Shown here: piece by piece, positions 43,599-56,215 of the stretch | Numbering within the stretch: the stretch's first letter is position 1 | Layout: each line of letters begins with the position of its first letter | Assembly: GCA_963920525.1 (NCBI GenBank) | Contig: OY986439.1 | Location: 49,479,482-49,543,481, forward strand | DNA length: 64,000 bases | Direction of reading: 5' to 3' | DNA from: Dichetophora obliterata | Taxonomy: Eukaryota > Arthropoda > Insecta > Diptera > Sciomyzidae | Notes under the pieces: generated by a model | Databases searched by the model: none | The model's input: the letters and a program-made list of their open reading frames with translations, nothing else | Told to the model about the DNA's origin: nothing | Program-made: the position numbers and the translations under genes

Positions 43599-44204
43599 GC
43601 GTACCGACTTCAATCATTGGCACCCATAAGGAAATTTTACCTTGCAACCTATAGCATTCATTCTGTTTTAAAGTGATTGTTCTTTTTAAAATTTTGTTTT
43701 ATTTTTTGGGAAATTCTTTATTTAAAGCATTTTTTAACATATTTATATGAGCTCTCTTGGTGTTCGTGAGAATCAAAATAAAAAAGTCTTTCAAAAACCA
43801 CAATTATTGCCACGTGAATACAATTATTGGCACATTGATTACTTCAATCGTTGGCACTTGAGTACAATTATTGGCTCCTTAAAAACTGTAATTATTGGCA
43901 TATAACCACAATTATAAGCAGCCATAAAAACGTAACAATTAGCACCCAATATCTATAAAAATTATAAAATAGCTGGCTGTAATAATATAATTATTTTTTT
44001 AAATCATAAAAACAAATCCTTCATTTTTCATAGTTGCCTACATACCTATTTTATTTAATGCAGATTTTATTTAAAATTGAACTGAACCATATTTAAGTAC
44101 ATAAAGATTTAAAATAAATCACAAAAAATTAGCATACAAATTTTATCTAAAAATAAAAAAAAAGATTGATTAATTTAAAAAATAAACTAAAAAAAACTGA
44201 ATAG

Positions 44205-47200
44205 GCTGTACCTTTACTATCAAAATGTAAGGGCAGTGCGCTCTAAGACGCGAGACATATTTTCAATGTCTCAAAATTTGTCTGAAGATATTATCGCATT
44301 GACTGAAACGTGGTTAAATGGAAGCATTACTGAATAGTTTGATAATAGTTTTGAAGCATTTCGAAATAGTTTGATAATAGTTTTGAAGTATATAGAAAAG
44401 ACAGATACGCTGACAATACTTCTGCTGTCCGTGGTGGTGTCTTATTAGCTGTTAGGAACTCCTTCATTAGTTCCATTATGGATATTCCCTGCTCTTCTAA
44501 TATCGAACTTATATGCATTAAGGTTGTACATTGTAAGTCTAATGTATATGTAGTTAATGCTTATGTTCCTCCAAAGAGCAGTGTGGAAATTTATGCAAGC
44601 CTTGCGGATTGCATAGAATACGTTATAAATATTCTTGACGTTAGTGACGACATTTTATTGTTGGGCGATTTTAATCTGCCTGACTTGAAATGGGAATCTT
44701 CAGACGATGATACATATTTTTGTACATCTAATTCGAAGACACGCCAAGACCATATATTTGTTGATAATATATGTTCTGACTTACAACAAGTAAGTTGTAT
44801 TTATAATAGTCGCGAAACACTTCTTGACCTGGTCTTAACTACAGACTGTAACAACGTGATTGTTAAGAGGGCCCTTCATGCTCTAACTTCTGTTGATGAC
44901 TACCATCCACCACTGAGCATATGGTACAAGTCCGACAGGGAAAATATAGTGAATTCCAATTCAATAGATAATGTTTATGAATTCAATTTCAAAAAGGCTG
45001 ACTTTCTGAGGTTGAATCATTTACTTCATAGTAAACTTAATGTAATTTTAGAATATTTTAACGGTAATAATCTTGAAGATTCAATTAATTTTTTTTATAT
45101 GGAAATCTTTACTTTGTTTTCTGAGTCCGTGCCGTATAGCCTCAAATTTGCGAAAAATTGTGCTTACCCTTGGTACACAAGGGAATTAAAGACTCTTCGC
45201 AACAACAGGAATAGGGCATGGAAGAAATATGTCTGTAGCTTAGACTTAAATGACCTAGAAACCTACAAGCGTTTGTTTCTGGATTTTGAAAGTTGCTCAG
45301 CTACCTTATATAAAAATTATTTAGACAATATTATGCAGAGAATATTGTCTGATCCAAAGAAATTCTGGGGTTTCATAAACACAAAAAAAAAAATCTGATG
45401 GATTCCCTTCATCATTTAAGACTTCTGACGGATTTACTGACGATCCCGTTATAATTTGTGGCCTATTTGCCACTCTCTTAAAAGAGTCATTCTGTTCAGA
45501 CTCTTTTAATCCTGATGAAGATTATTTTGAATATATGAACTCTACACCCAGGGTCTCATTGGACTCTATATCTTTTAATTCTGAGGATATTTTAAAGTAT
45601 ATTGGATCGATCGAAGAAGATTTTAATGCTGGACCTGACGGAATTCCTGCCGCTGTGTTAACGCAATGTGGTTCCGTTCTAAGCCAACCACTCCCCATAT
45701 TATTCAATAAATCAATTAGGGAATGTAATTTTCCACTTTTTTGGAAAAAATCTTTTATAAGTCCTATTTATAAAAAAAGTTGTAGGAATGGTGTGAGCAA
45801 CTATAGGCCTATCGCTAAACTCTCATCGATTCCAAAACTTTTCGAGCGGCTCGTTTATGATCGTGTGAAGATTCATTGTGGGAGGGTCATAACAACTCGT
45901 CAGCATGGATTTGTTACTAACAGATCCACTGTGTCTAATCTCCTCGATTTTACAACATTCTGCTTAAATTCAGTTTATTCAGGTAACCAGGTCAATTGTA
46001 TTTACACTGATTTTAGTAAAGCATTTGATAAACTACCACACAAATTAATTATATATAAACTAAAGCTAATGGGTTTTCCGCAATTTTTTGTAAGCTGGAT
46101 TCAATCGTATCTTACAGAGCGATCTTATCAAATATGATTTCGAATATGATTTGTGTATTGTCTGCTGAATTTATTGCTGCATCAGGTGTTCCTCAAGGCA
46201 GCCACCTTGGTCCACTTCTGTTTATTTTAGCCATTAATGATGTAACCCACATCATACGCTCATCTACTCATTTATGCAGATGATATGAAAATATACAGAA
46301 CAGTAGATTCTAAAGACAATTCAGTTCTACTCCAGTCTGATTCAAAATCCTTTGAAGTTTGGTGATCTAAAAATAATATGTTTCTTAATTCAGATAAATG
46401 CAAAACTATGACCTTTTCGCGAAAAAGGAATAATTTAATTTTTGATTATAAGATAAAAGATACAGCTTTAAATCGTGTAGATTCTGTCAAAGATCTTGGT
46501 ATATGCATGGGTTCTAAGCTATCGTTTAGCGTTCATATTGATAGCATTTGTAAAAAAGCGTCTTCTATGCACGGTTTTATAAAACGCTAGGCCAAAGAAT
46601 TTAATAGTATGATTACAACTACAACGATGTATTATTCAATTCAATTGTCCGTCCTCACTTGGAGTAAGCAAGTCAAGTTCGGTCGCCAAGATACAATGTA
46701 CATGTTGAACGAATAGAAAGAATTCAAAAACGTTTTGTTCGGATTGCTCTAAGGGGCTTAAGTGGAACTGACACTTTAAACCTTCCTCCTTATGAGGATC
46801 GTTTAAAACTATTAAAAATGCAGTCTTTGAATGAGAGAAGGAAGTCTGCAGATATCGTCTACTTACACCAACTCATAACTGGTGTTTTCGATTCACCGGA
46901 ACTCCTAACTCTTATAAATTTTAACACTAACCGAAGAAGCAGTAGAAACGCTAACAATTTAATTTACTTACCTTTTAGTAGCACAAATTATATGGCTACT
47001 GCTCCTTTAAATCGCATGAGTACCTTTGTTAACAACTGTAGCTTTTTGATGTTAACTTATCGAAAGGTCAACTCAAAAGTAGGTTGAAAACTAATGTATG
47101 ATTAGATCTATGTTAACGCATGGTTAGTTGTTATGTCTTGTGTTGTCCCTGAGCCCAACCCGTATTATGGTGGGTAAAGTTTTCTCACTTTGTATTGTTT

Positions 47201-47340
47201 TGGACCACTTTTATCTATGTATATCGTTGAGATATTTCAATGATATTAAGTTAGTTCTTAATCCAATGATATTAAGTCTTATGTGGAGAAAGTGCGAAAA
47301 AGCTGTAGTAGCTGAACTCTATTGTTATTGCATGATATAA
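44205..47340 (+). pseudogene. EN-RT LINE (jockey group), decayed
   Basis: The order is endonuclease then reverse transcriptase. YYQNVRAVRSKTRD and LTETWLNG open the endonuclease near 44215, then a small internal duplication and a stop. The frame 44478-45398 holds VYVVNAYVPPKS, LLLGDFNLPDLKW, LLDLVLTTD and DDYHPPLSIW, then the linker PWYTRELKTLRNNRNRAWKK. A shift at an A-run (45390-45400) leads to the RT: NAGPDGIPAAVL, ISPIYKKSCRNGVSNYRPIA, TDFSKAFDKLPHK (to 46137), then with more shifts SGVPQGSHLGPLLF, YADDMKIYR and a stop near 46365. The end includes RKRNNLIFDYKI and RSSRNANNLIYLP. It is nearly full length for ORF2. It is older than the LINE at 35.1 kb, judging by five or more disabling changes. 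Confidence 0.85.
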
Positions 47341-47467
47341 AATAATATATAAATATAGCTCTACGCTTTTTAAATATTGATGTGAGACCTTAGCTTGGAC
47401 ATGTTTTACAAAAAAATTTTGGTAAATAGACACAATTATTTTTTTAAGACATTTGGTAGGACTTCAA

Positions 47468-47951
47468 CCCTTTCATGCCCGAATTAACATGGGTTGGGCT
47501 ACACATTTTTTGAGTTCAGATATGTGTTAGTCTTTATTAAAATATGAACTGTTACAAGATGTTGCTTATTTGAAACGTTGGGTAGTTACTGGACCAACTA
47601 AACACTTTTCTCATGATTTTTTTTATGTATATAACTCTCTTTCTTTTATTTGTTTATTTATATTGTGCACTTGGTTTTACAATTAAGCAATTATTTTAAT
47701 GTTTTTAAGCACTTTTTGTTTAAACAACTTTTTTGCGAAATGATCCCGATCTTGATTTTGACCATTTTACTCTACGAAGAACGGCTATTGAATGGACACG
47801 TGCAAAGTTTTCCATGGAACAAATAGCTGTAAGCTTGCACAACACATAAGGCGACATGATGCAAAAACCACTAGGCAAAAACATGAAAATAACGGTACTT
47901 AGAAGCCAATATGTGCAATGTTGCCTGTAGATAACATCGAGCATGAAAGGG
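47468..47951. mobile_element. piggyBac-type MITE (CCCTTTCATGC ends)
   Basis: CCCTTTCATGC at 47468 pairs with GCATGAAAGGG ending at 47951. The outside tetramers TCAA and CTAA are one and two changes from TTAA. The size and tip fit piggyBac-derived MITEs. The minus-strand frame across it has no motif. Confidence 0.5.
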
Positions 47952-47997
47952 CTAAGCAATAATTGCTCCTTATGCCACAATTTTCTGATTTAACGTC

Positions 47998-48268
47998 ACT
48001 TTCAGCTGAGAGACTTTCACCCAAACTACAATTTCTTCTTTTTCCGTTTCTCTAAAACAGTTTGTGGACCTGGCCAAATTTTAGAAAATTTTGGAGCCAG
48101 ACGAAATTGGAGTGTGGAACGTAGTACCCTATATTTTTTGGCTGAAGATTTTTTAGAAATTTTGCAATTTCTAAGTGCTGACAGAGTTTTTTGTAAAATA
48201 CTTTCATCGTAAGAGCTCTTTCTTTTGGCATTTTTATATAAAAATACGAAGTATTCAATTATTGGCAC
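47998..48268 (-). pseudogene. pogo/Tigger-type transposase N-terminus (HTH_psq)
   Basis: Read from 48268 downward: KRKSSYDESILQKTLSAL, KKSSAKKYRVLRSTLQFRL, SKIWPGPQTVL. This is the psq helix-turn-helix that opens pogo, Tigger, CENP-B-like and jerky-like proteins (usually ..L..A...VR.G..S.RKAA..YGVPRSTL..R......GP.TVL). After a frameshift at an A/G run the text continues ETEKEEIVVWV, the start of the second HTH_CENPB domain, then stops. The DDE half is missing, being replaced by the MITE and LINE region. It is a fragment of the host element's own transposase. Confidence 0.75.
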
Positions 48269-48728
48269 TAGATAAATGACTGGCAGTGTCAGTTATTGTA
48301 GTAACGTCAAATTCAGTTATTGGCACCCCCTGCCAATAATTAAATTGTTTGTTTTTGGAATTGATTGTTGGCACCCAAGTTTAATTGCGATATTGCGATA
48401 AAAATTTAGATACTAAGACGAAAATAAACTATTTTATGTAAACTAATAAAAAAATCAAACGCGTTTATATAAAAAATCCATAAATAAATAAGAAATATTA
48501 TTCACCAAATTTCTGTTCGCTATTGATATCAACACTTTAAAACCTTTTTTAATTGACGATGAAAACACCCTTGCAGATTCAAAATTTAGAAACAACTGAG
48601 ATACTTAATGTTTTTATACAATAAAGAACAAATAGAGGAATTAAACCATCGAATTTGAAATGTAGAATTTATAACCAACGGGAATTTAACGATATTTCAT
48701 AAATGCTATTCAAGGAAAGGGTGCCAAT

Positions 48729-51700
48729 AAGAGATCTGCAACGGATAGCTTTTTTGCGACTCTGAGTATATCCGAAAAAAATAAGTACGAAAACCTACTC
48801 ACCCTAAGCGCACGCAACTCGACTCATATTCTCTTCTACGAAGCTAGAATGCGGCGGCTCAAATAAATATGAGTATCCTAAGTCATGAGTCGGATCGGGA
48901 AAGATCGGGTATTTCGGTTCATAAATACTTATGGTTGTTGTCGTCTTGCTGATACTTATCCTACTTGCCGAAATACTCATAATCGACGCAAGTAGCCGAA
49001 TCTCTTGGCTCATCTGTCACGAATATGAAAGAGAGCGCAGTAGAGCGCAGCAGTAAATAGAGAGTGAGTTTTTTGTATTTGTTTTGTGCTATTTTTTCCT
49101 ACGCATATTTAAATGCTGAATAACAGATGTGTTATTCTTGTGTTGCTTTTTGTTTTTATCTTGCACAGTGAAAGCTGCGCATGAGGTAACGTTGCTAAGG
49201 CTTAAAAATAATACGCAGTTTTGATAGTATCGTAAGTGTCATTCATTTTCTGTAATCAGCAATTATTATTTAATTTGTAAAGTATTTTTTTATTTTTCTG
49301 TAACCTTAAGTTACCAAATCACATGCGCATAATTTAAATTAAACTTCTATTGCACGTGTTTACGCACAAGAAGCAAACAGACACGTATATTTTTAAATCC
49401 GCCCTCAATCACGCCTACCTCCCATACAATACAAATATTTAAAACGCCATCTTTTTTTGTCTTAAACCAATACAAGAACCATTCTGTCAGAAATCTTCAA
49501 TATATGTCTATCATAAAAAAAGTATTTTTTGCCACGCCCACCTCCCATACGAAATTATCCACTTCACGTGTTTTTCCGTATTCCAACTTTAATGAAGCGC
49601 AGCATCTAAACTGTCTAAAATATTGTTATATAGTATTCCAAGATATTGTTTGTTTGCTTTTTATAAAAACAGAAAAAAATCATCAAAAAAAGCTTATCAT
49701 TTCGTTTTTATTCCAAAAAAAAAAAAGAGTGAACCTCATGCTTTTTGCCACAAATTGGCGCTGGTTGTAAATGTGATACTATCAACAGTTAAAAAAGATA
49801 AGAGCATACTTTTTAGCATTGTGATAAAGTGAGCACAGGTCGTGTAGCAAAAAAACATGGCTTGCATACACGGAGAAAACTGTTTGCAAAGTAGTATTGT
49901 GGTTAAGCAAAACTTGCGCTTGATTCTAAGCCACTTCAAAATTAAGCAAAATTTTTGCAAAAACTAATCAAAATGTGCTATTCCAATATATAATAACTAA
50001 GCAAATATTCGCTTGAATTAAGTAAACATTTGCTATTCCCATTTATAATAACTTAGCAAATTTTTGCTTAAATTAAGTAAAAATTTGAAATGAATCAAAA
50101 TTTTACTTTTTCCTAAATAAACGAGGAGTGATTGCAATTTAGCAATCTTTTTCATAAATCACATTGTGATTGAGCAAAGTTTTGCTGATTTGCTTTTAAG
50201 CAAAACATTTGCTTGATTCAAGCAAGTTAATTTTCTCCGTGTACGTATCCTAATTCTGTTGTTTAGAATCAAAGAATATAAATTTCACTTTCAGCTAATT
50301 TAAGATGTTTGAAGAGCATTTCTTGACAAGGGAATTTGAATGTTTGAATAGTTTTGAAAGCATTTTATTGCGAAATTCATTAAAATGTTTCATAGTAAGC
50401 TATAAGATAATGTGAATTAATTTAACTTTATACATATCACATTACTGTTTTACTAATTCAATTTTGTTGTAATTATTTAAAAAAATATTTAATATATATT
50501 AAAATAGCAAATTAATAGACTGAGAAACACACTATAGAATACTTAAGTACTCTGCAAATATATAGTATTGCAAAAGAAGAATAATAACATTTTAAAGCAT
50601 TTATCGTTTTTAGTAAGTAAATGCTTTCACTATTTACATTAAAAAATTAACAATTTTAACTCGTAAGAAGTGATCATTAAACAAAAAATGCCTAAAATCA
50701 TACTAAAGAAAATGACTATAGTAATAAACCTTGAGACTAAACATATCTATATTTTCTTCTAAACGCATTTACCAAATGTTGTTCAAGGCCGCAAAAAATT
50801 CTGTAAGTCAAAAATTCGCTCAACTTAAAGTCCAACAAAAGCATTTCTTTATTTAAAATATCGTCGACATCCATAGATAGTTATGTTTTATTCTGCAAAA
50901 AAATAAATTTACGTTTTTTTTGTCATATCAACTCTGCATAAGAAATTTATTGCAAAAATAAAAAAAAAATATTTCAAGAATGCAAAAAACTTTTTCAATA
51001 ATGCTTTCTGTACTTAAAAAAACCAGAGTGCAATACGTTTTCTCAATTGTCTGTAATAACTCTTGAAAAATATCAATATTTTACGAAATTTTTTCAACAT
51101 TTTTACATCAATCGTATTTTAAGGCGTCTACACAGAAAACCTATATATATATTTCTGATAAATATTTTGGAATCATGCGAGTTTGAATATTCTTAAACAA
51201 TGCAAAGAAAAAAAATTACAAAAAGAGATCATCAGTTTTGGTATTTATTTCCAACTTTTAACCACTGTGCGCCTGCCTTTTGGTTTTGTTGTATTTTTGT
51301 TTATTTCTAACAAACCAAAATCACAAGCGTTGTTATTGTTTCTTTCTCCATAAAGTGCAACAATAAAATACCAAAAACTCGTTTTCGAGAAAAAACAAAC
51401 AAAAAATGAGAGCTCACATGGCCTGCAGACAAATACTTAAGGAAAAAGTGCATACGCAAAAAAAAACAAACTAATTAACGCTAAGAGACGTTGACAGAGA
51501 AGGAGCAGTACTCAGAGTACACTCAAAATACATTCGGATTGAGCGCTTTTGTAATAAACTGACTCAACGCACTCATTGAAAACGGCTCGAAGTGGATCGG
51601 ATCACGCCGCTCTCGGATATGAGAATGTACTTATAACCGAAAAAATGATAATGAGCCGAATGCCTATAAGTATTTTACACATATTATTAAGTATGGCTAG

Positions 51701-51773
51701 AGTTCAGAACAGCACGACATTCGGGTATGATTTGAGTATCCGAATTCTGTCGGATACTCATTGCAGTTCTCTG
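48729..51773. mobile_element. hobo-like hAT element, non-autonomous, perfect 8-bp target duplication
   Basis: The tips AAGAGATCTGCA (48729) and TGCAGTTCTCTG (51762-51773) match the hobo terminus CAGAGAACTGCA at 10 of 12 and 12 of 12 bases. GTGCCAAT stands directly outside on both sides (48721-48728 and 51774-51781), and fusing the flanks restores the pogo-like repeat. Subterminal DNA on both sides repeats 'gagtatccga' and 'cggatactca'. At 3045 bp it is as long as hobo, but I find no transposase; the interior is AT-rich and contains a MITE. A repeated 'cacgcc.acctcccatac' (49408, 49532) recalls the Helitron array at 5.6 kb. Confidence 0.85.
49869..50241. mobile_element. MITE with CACGGAGAAAA ends at TA
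   Basis: CACGGAGAAAA at 49869 pairs with TTTTCTCCGTG ending at 50241, each next to TA. The interior repeats 'aagcaaaa(t)tttttgct' in both directions, so it folds extensively. The tip is one I associate with abundant fly MITEs. It lies inside the hobo-like element and is therefore younger than it or was carried by it. Confidence 0.75.
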
Positions 51774-51827
51774 GTGCCAATAGTTGGCGCCAAACTTTTG
51801 GGTGCCAATAATTGAAGTCGGTATGCC

Positions 51828-52787
51828 AATCGACTAACACTCTTGCTCTTTTTTTCATTATCATTAAATGAACGAAACATTCTGAACATTTTCGTGATCT
51901 TTTGTAAACGTAAAAAATAGATTTTTTGCTATTTTCGCGGCATTTGTGAATATATGTTAATTCTATGAGAGGGACGACATTACAATGTATTAAAATAATG
52001 TAGATAATTTAGATATGAACATTTTGGTATACTATCTTACTATTACTGTCTGAAGCAACTGGTTCCTGAGATATGTATTTATAAAGAAAAAATCGCAAAG
52101 TCAAATCAAAAAATAATTTTCTTTTTACTTTTTGATTTTTAATTAAAAAACTATTCAAGATACTATACTGAAATGCTCTTCACCACTTTACAACAACGCA
52201 TGATGCATCTTTCGGTACTGAGCACTTAACTCTTAGACTGTCTCTTAACCCATACCGGCCAAATTTCTCTACTATACCCTTTTCTTCGGGAAATTTTGCA
52301 AGTCATTATGTATCCGAACTGACTTTTCGGATTAGAATTAACAAAATTAAAAACAATATGAATTAAAAAAAATACAATTTACGGTGAAATTTTTATATAC
52401 ATGTTTATTGAATACTATACTATACTAAATATATTGAATAATTATTCAACTTCGAATTCAAAGTTTTGATTGGAAAGCAACGTCATTTCTGTCAACAGCA
52501 AACTGGTTTTTGGTATTAAATTATGGCATTTCTAATGTTTGGACTCGCTCGAAACGTGCTTTGAGGCCTCTGTCTACAATATTTTAATACATTGTAATGA
52601 CGTCACTTCAATAGAATGGATGCTATGCTGCACAAATAGTAAACAATTTATTTTTGCCCTTAAAAAATGTCAAGGAGGTGCGCCGGTATGGGCTAATAAC
52701 AAGAATATATATCCAAAATTTTTTGTTCATCCATTCGCAAGTTTTTATCGCTAGTTCAACGGAATCGGTTTCTATCGTTACGTCCTA
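51828..52787 (-). mobile_element. Internally deleted relative of the 6781-11515 transposon
   Basis: The right end, reverse-complemented, reads TAGGACGTAACGATAGAAAC then 'agcgataaaaacttgcgaatgg', nearly the same as the left tip at 6781. The left end (CTAACACTCTTGCTCTTTTTTT) matches the reverse complement of the 11515 tip. In between are two modules with 'ttaacccataccggcc', 'attttggtatact' and 'gcgccggtatgggcta', but no gene. It is therefore a non-autonomous (MITE-like) partner. No clear 8-bp target duplication survives. Confidence 0.8.
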
Positions 52788-53990
52788 CTCGGCTTTTATT
52801 TTTATTTTTAAATTTTAAATGCAGCTTAATTTTAAAATTAATATAACTTTTCGCGCTCTACCAGATATTTTGTGACTCGTGTAATTTTTATACAAAAAAA
52901 ATGGTCTTCGCATTGATTTGTCTGACTAAACTAACTAAAACTAGATCTTGGAGCAGCCCAAATTAACAAAATAGCGAAAGATTTTTTTAAAAACATCGAT
53001 TTTCAAGACTTATTTTGATACTTTCATATCCTTCAAGGATTTTCAAGAAACGAAAGTTTGTACTGAAAATATTTTTTTTGCATCGAATGTTGTCAAAATA
53101 TTTGAGATTTTAAATTATATTATTTTTTTAGTTAAAATATGTCAACTTCACTAAAATTGCGCTATTAGTATTTTAGTATATGAAAAAAACAACTAACTTC
53201 TACGACCCATTTAAAAAAAAAGACACAGTTTCGATAGTATCGTAAGTATAGACGTAGAATTCCTTTTTATACAGTAAGAGAGAAAAATTCTGGTTTTTTT
53301 CATGTACATTCTTCAAAACTTTTTTAAAGTATTTGATCTTCTAAATAAAAATTATTCAAAAACAAATTTGTTGTTGTTGTCTTTCTTTAAACTTACCTGA
53401 TATAAAAAGCTCACAAATAAATTCGTGTAAAAATTTGTTTTGTTTTATAAAAAGTTTTCGTTTGATATTTATGGTGATGATTCTTTTGTTCTTTTTCATT
53501 TGTTTTGTTGGTTAAAGCTAAATGTAATTCAAAAATATATTTAATTAATGAAACTAAATATGGTAAATTTGAATTATTTATTTTTCCTGTAGTAAAGAGC
53601 ATATATATATATTTATATTTTAAAAGTAATTTAAAATTAAAATTTTAGTTAACAAAATACATTTTTAATATGGAAAGAATATAATGCATAATAAAAATAG
53701 TTCGAATTTATTATGGTATTTAAAAAATAAATTTAATTCTTAAAGCACAACGCATGCTTAGTAACGCAGGCGCAAATTTGCGTAGTAGTATACATAAATG
53801 CTGAAAATAAAAATTCGTTTTATTCGTACTCCAACTCATGGCAGAATAACCAGGTAAGGCCGACTCGGAGAGGACTGAAGTAGAAAGTAGAGAAAAGCGA
53901 TCTAGTTGTCAAAATCAGCTGTTCTTTTCGAGTAAAAATTAAGAACATCTAAAAAAATTTCAGCTAACTGAACCAACAAGATCTCTTTGT
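52788..53990. other. No gene recognised
   Basis: AT-rich. The phrase 'agtatcgtaagt' near 53236 also occurs near 49225, hinting at shared ancestry with part of the hobo-like element. GC-richer DNA at 53750-53900 has no motif I can name. Confidence 0.4.
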
Positions 53991-53991
53991 C

Positions 53992-54151
53992 CCGCTTTTC
54001 ACTCGGCAATAATTGCCTTTGCCACAAGCAGTTTGTGGATTATTCGCCCGCATGAGGGGGCTTACGAAAGTCCCCTTTAAACCCTAGTAGTCAACAAACT
54101 ACTTGCGGCGAAAGCAATTATTGCTCATAGAATTGCCGAGTGAAAAACGGC
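53992..54151. mobile_element. 160-bp foldback MITE
   Basis: Arms 'ccgcttttcactcggcaat' plus 'aattgcctttgcc.caag.agtttgt' on the left are mirrored on the right by 'attgccgagtgaaaaacgg' and 'acaaactacttgcggcgaaagcaatt'. The centre is GC-richer ('cgcccgcatgagggggc'). No coding. Confidence 0.7.
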
Positions 54152-54172
54152 CCTTTGCAGCACATGCACATG

Positions 54173-54689
54173 CAACGTTGGCAGTTATGTTGGAAAAATC
54201 CCATTCGTCGTAATTTTGAATTGCCCTTAGGAATTTTTGTTTCTGGGAATTCCTATTAAATTTTTAAATTCAGCGTAGTATTTTTTAATTGGCGTGGAAA
54301 TTCAGCGGGGTATTATTTAAATTTCCGTGGGAGTTTGGTAATATTCTTCTTACATTTTTTTTTTTTTTTTTTAAGCAATGTTTCTTTGTGGCATTTCTAA
54401 ATGTTTTTTAAATTGTTTGTGTATATGGGACTTATTGTGATATTTTTAATACGAATGAGATTTTTGTGGCAATTTTAAAAGCATATGGAATTTGTGGTGG
54501 TATTTTTAAAACACGTGGTATTTTTGCGGTAATTTTTAATGATCTGAGATTTTTTTTGATATTTTTTTATTGCGGTAGAAACTTGTTTGTTTATCTTTAC
54601 AATGGTAATTTTTGTTGTATTAAATTAATGTTATTGTGAAAAAGGTAACTTTTTGTCGGAATTGTTTTAAATTTTAACAGGCAACCTTG
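54173..54689. mobile_element. Short foldback element related to 54786-59106
   Basis: CAACGTTGGCAG at the left and GGCAACCTTG at the right are imperfect inverted tips. The body repeats 'tttttaat..cgtggtattttt' modules in T-rich orientation, while the neighbour at 54786 carries the same modules A-rich. No target duplication. It may be a small derivative or a remnant of a larger copy. Confidence 0.5.
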
Positions 54690-55299
54690 ACTAGTAGTAG
54701 TACATTTTTTTGTATCCACATACTGGCTCTCTAGCTATATGCATCTGTATTCTCTATTGCATTACAACCCAACAAGCCATGAATGCAAGGTTGCCAGCCA
54801 AAATTCGTAACAATTCCCACGGAAAATACCTTTTTCCCAAAGTAACATAAATTAAATACCACCAAAATTCCCATGGTAAAGGTAAACAAAAAAAATTCCC
54901 ACAGCAATTAAAAAATACCAAAAAAAATCCCACGATCATTAAAAATTACCACAAAAATACCACGCGTTTTAAAAATACCACCAAAAATCCCACATGGATT
55001 TAAAAATCCCACAAAAAATCCCATACGAATTAAAAAATACCACGAAAAATCCCACGAATATAAGAAATTTTGAAAAATTTAGAAATATCAGAAATTTTTG
55101 AATTTAAATAAGCAGAAATAAATAAACACGCCCATAGTTAACAATGTTGCATTTATTGTCGTTGTTTCAAAACTAACAAACTGTATAACAAATATATAAC
55201 ATACAAATTGTTTCACATAAAGATAATTGTAATACATATTACATGTTTTAGTCTTTTATTTGAGATCGTGAATTTTATTTGTTTGTTTCCATTTAATAA

Positions 55300-55690
55300 T
55301 TTCTAAAACGAAATTTTGCTTATAAAAATAAAATAATAAAAAATAAACGAAATAAAATAAAAATATTTTTTAAAAAATTTTTTGTGCTTGGTAAGGTGAT
55401 AGCAATTCATTTTAACACAATATGATTTTGAAAAAATTTGGGTACTTATTTCTAATATCAAATAATAAAAGTGACTTCAAAATAAAAAATAAACAAACAA
55501 AATTAATATTAGTTTGCAAAGATATTTGTGCTTTGTAAAGAGATAAACAGTTAACTTATATTACCTTATTTCTAATATAAAATAATATACATAAGTGACT
55601 TCAGATATAAAAAATAAACAAAATAAAATAAATATAAAGTTTTCAGAAATATTTGTGCTTTGTGACTTCAGATATAAATATTTTTAATTC
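55300..55690 (+). repeat. Tandem repeats of about 140 bp
   Basis: Three diverged units share 'aaaaaataaac.aaataaaat', 'tttgtgctttgtaa.g.gata', 'cttatttctaatat.aaataat' and 'aagtgacttca'. The last is shortened. Confidence 0.6.
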
Positions 55691-56215
55691 ATTTAGAATT
55701 TTTAGAATAACATTCGTTTTGTTTTTTGTGTTTGCATATATCAGGGATCTAAAACGTTCGAACACATTTTTAACACTATTTTTACACTAATTATTTACAG
55801 CTAAAAACCAAAGATATAATAGTGATATTCAATGACCGCCGTATTTGTGATGTTAATAGCGTAAGGGCTATATTTTTACAGAAGCTTGTAACGAAGCTCC
55901 CGGTCTTCCGGGTCTATAGCTGAGGTAAGCTCGCCGGGATTCCAAGGTCCTTACAAAATTTATTAAAATTAAGAAGACGTGCAGGTATAGTTTGACTTAT
56001 TTATTGAGGTTTTAGTTAAATGATACATTGAGGCTATGATGATGGGAATAACGGGTGGCTCGGTGTTCCATAGGATCTTGGTTCTGATGTGGTTCTTGAG
56101 CTGGCCGTAGCAAGACGTAAAGTGTGGCGTTGTTCGTTAGCGATTGTCGTGGTTCGGGGTTTGTTCTCGTTGTCACTAATGCGTAGGTACTGTTCGGTAA
56201 TATTCGTACTATATG

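Larger units (their letters stand above)
43599..51827 (-). mobile_element. pogo-like element, hollowed out by nested insertions
   Basis: Inverted ends read GCGTACCGACTTCAATCATTGGCACCC (left) and, as reverse complement of the right end, GGCATACCGACTTCAATTATTGGCACCC. The motif 'attattggcac' recurs many times near both ends (43610-43930, 48260-48390, 51770-51810). On the minus strand at 47998-48268 it encodes a psq-type helix-turn-helix, as in pogo/Tigger transposases. A LINE (44205-47340), a MITE (47468-47951) and a hobo-like element (48729-51773) are inserted. Less than 1.7 kb of the element itself remains. The pogo link rests on the encoded domain. Confidence 0.6.
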
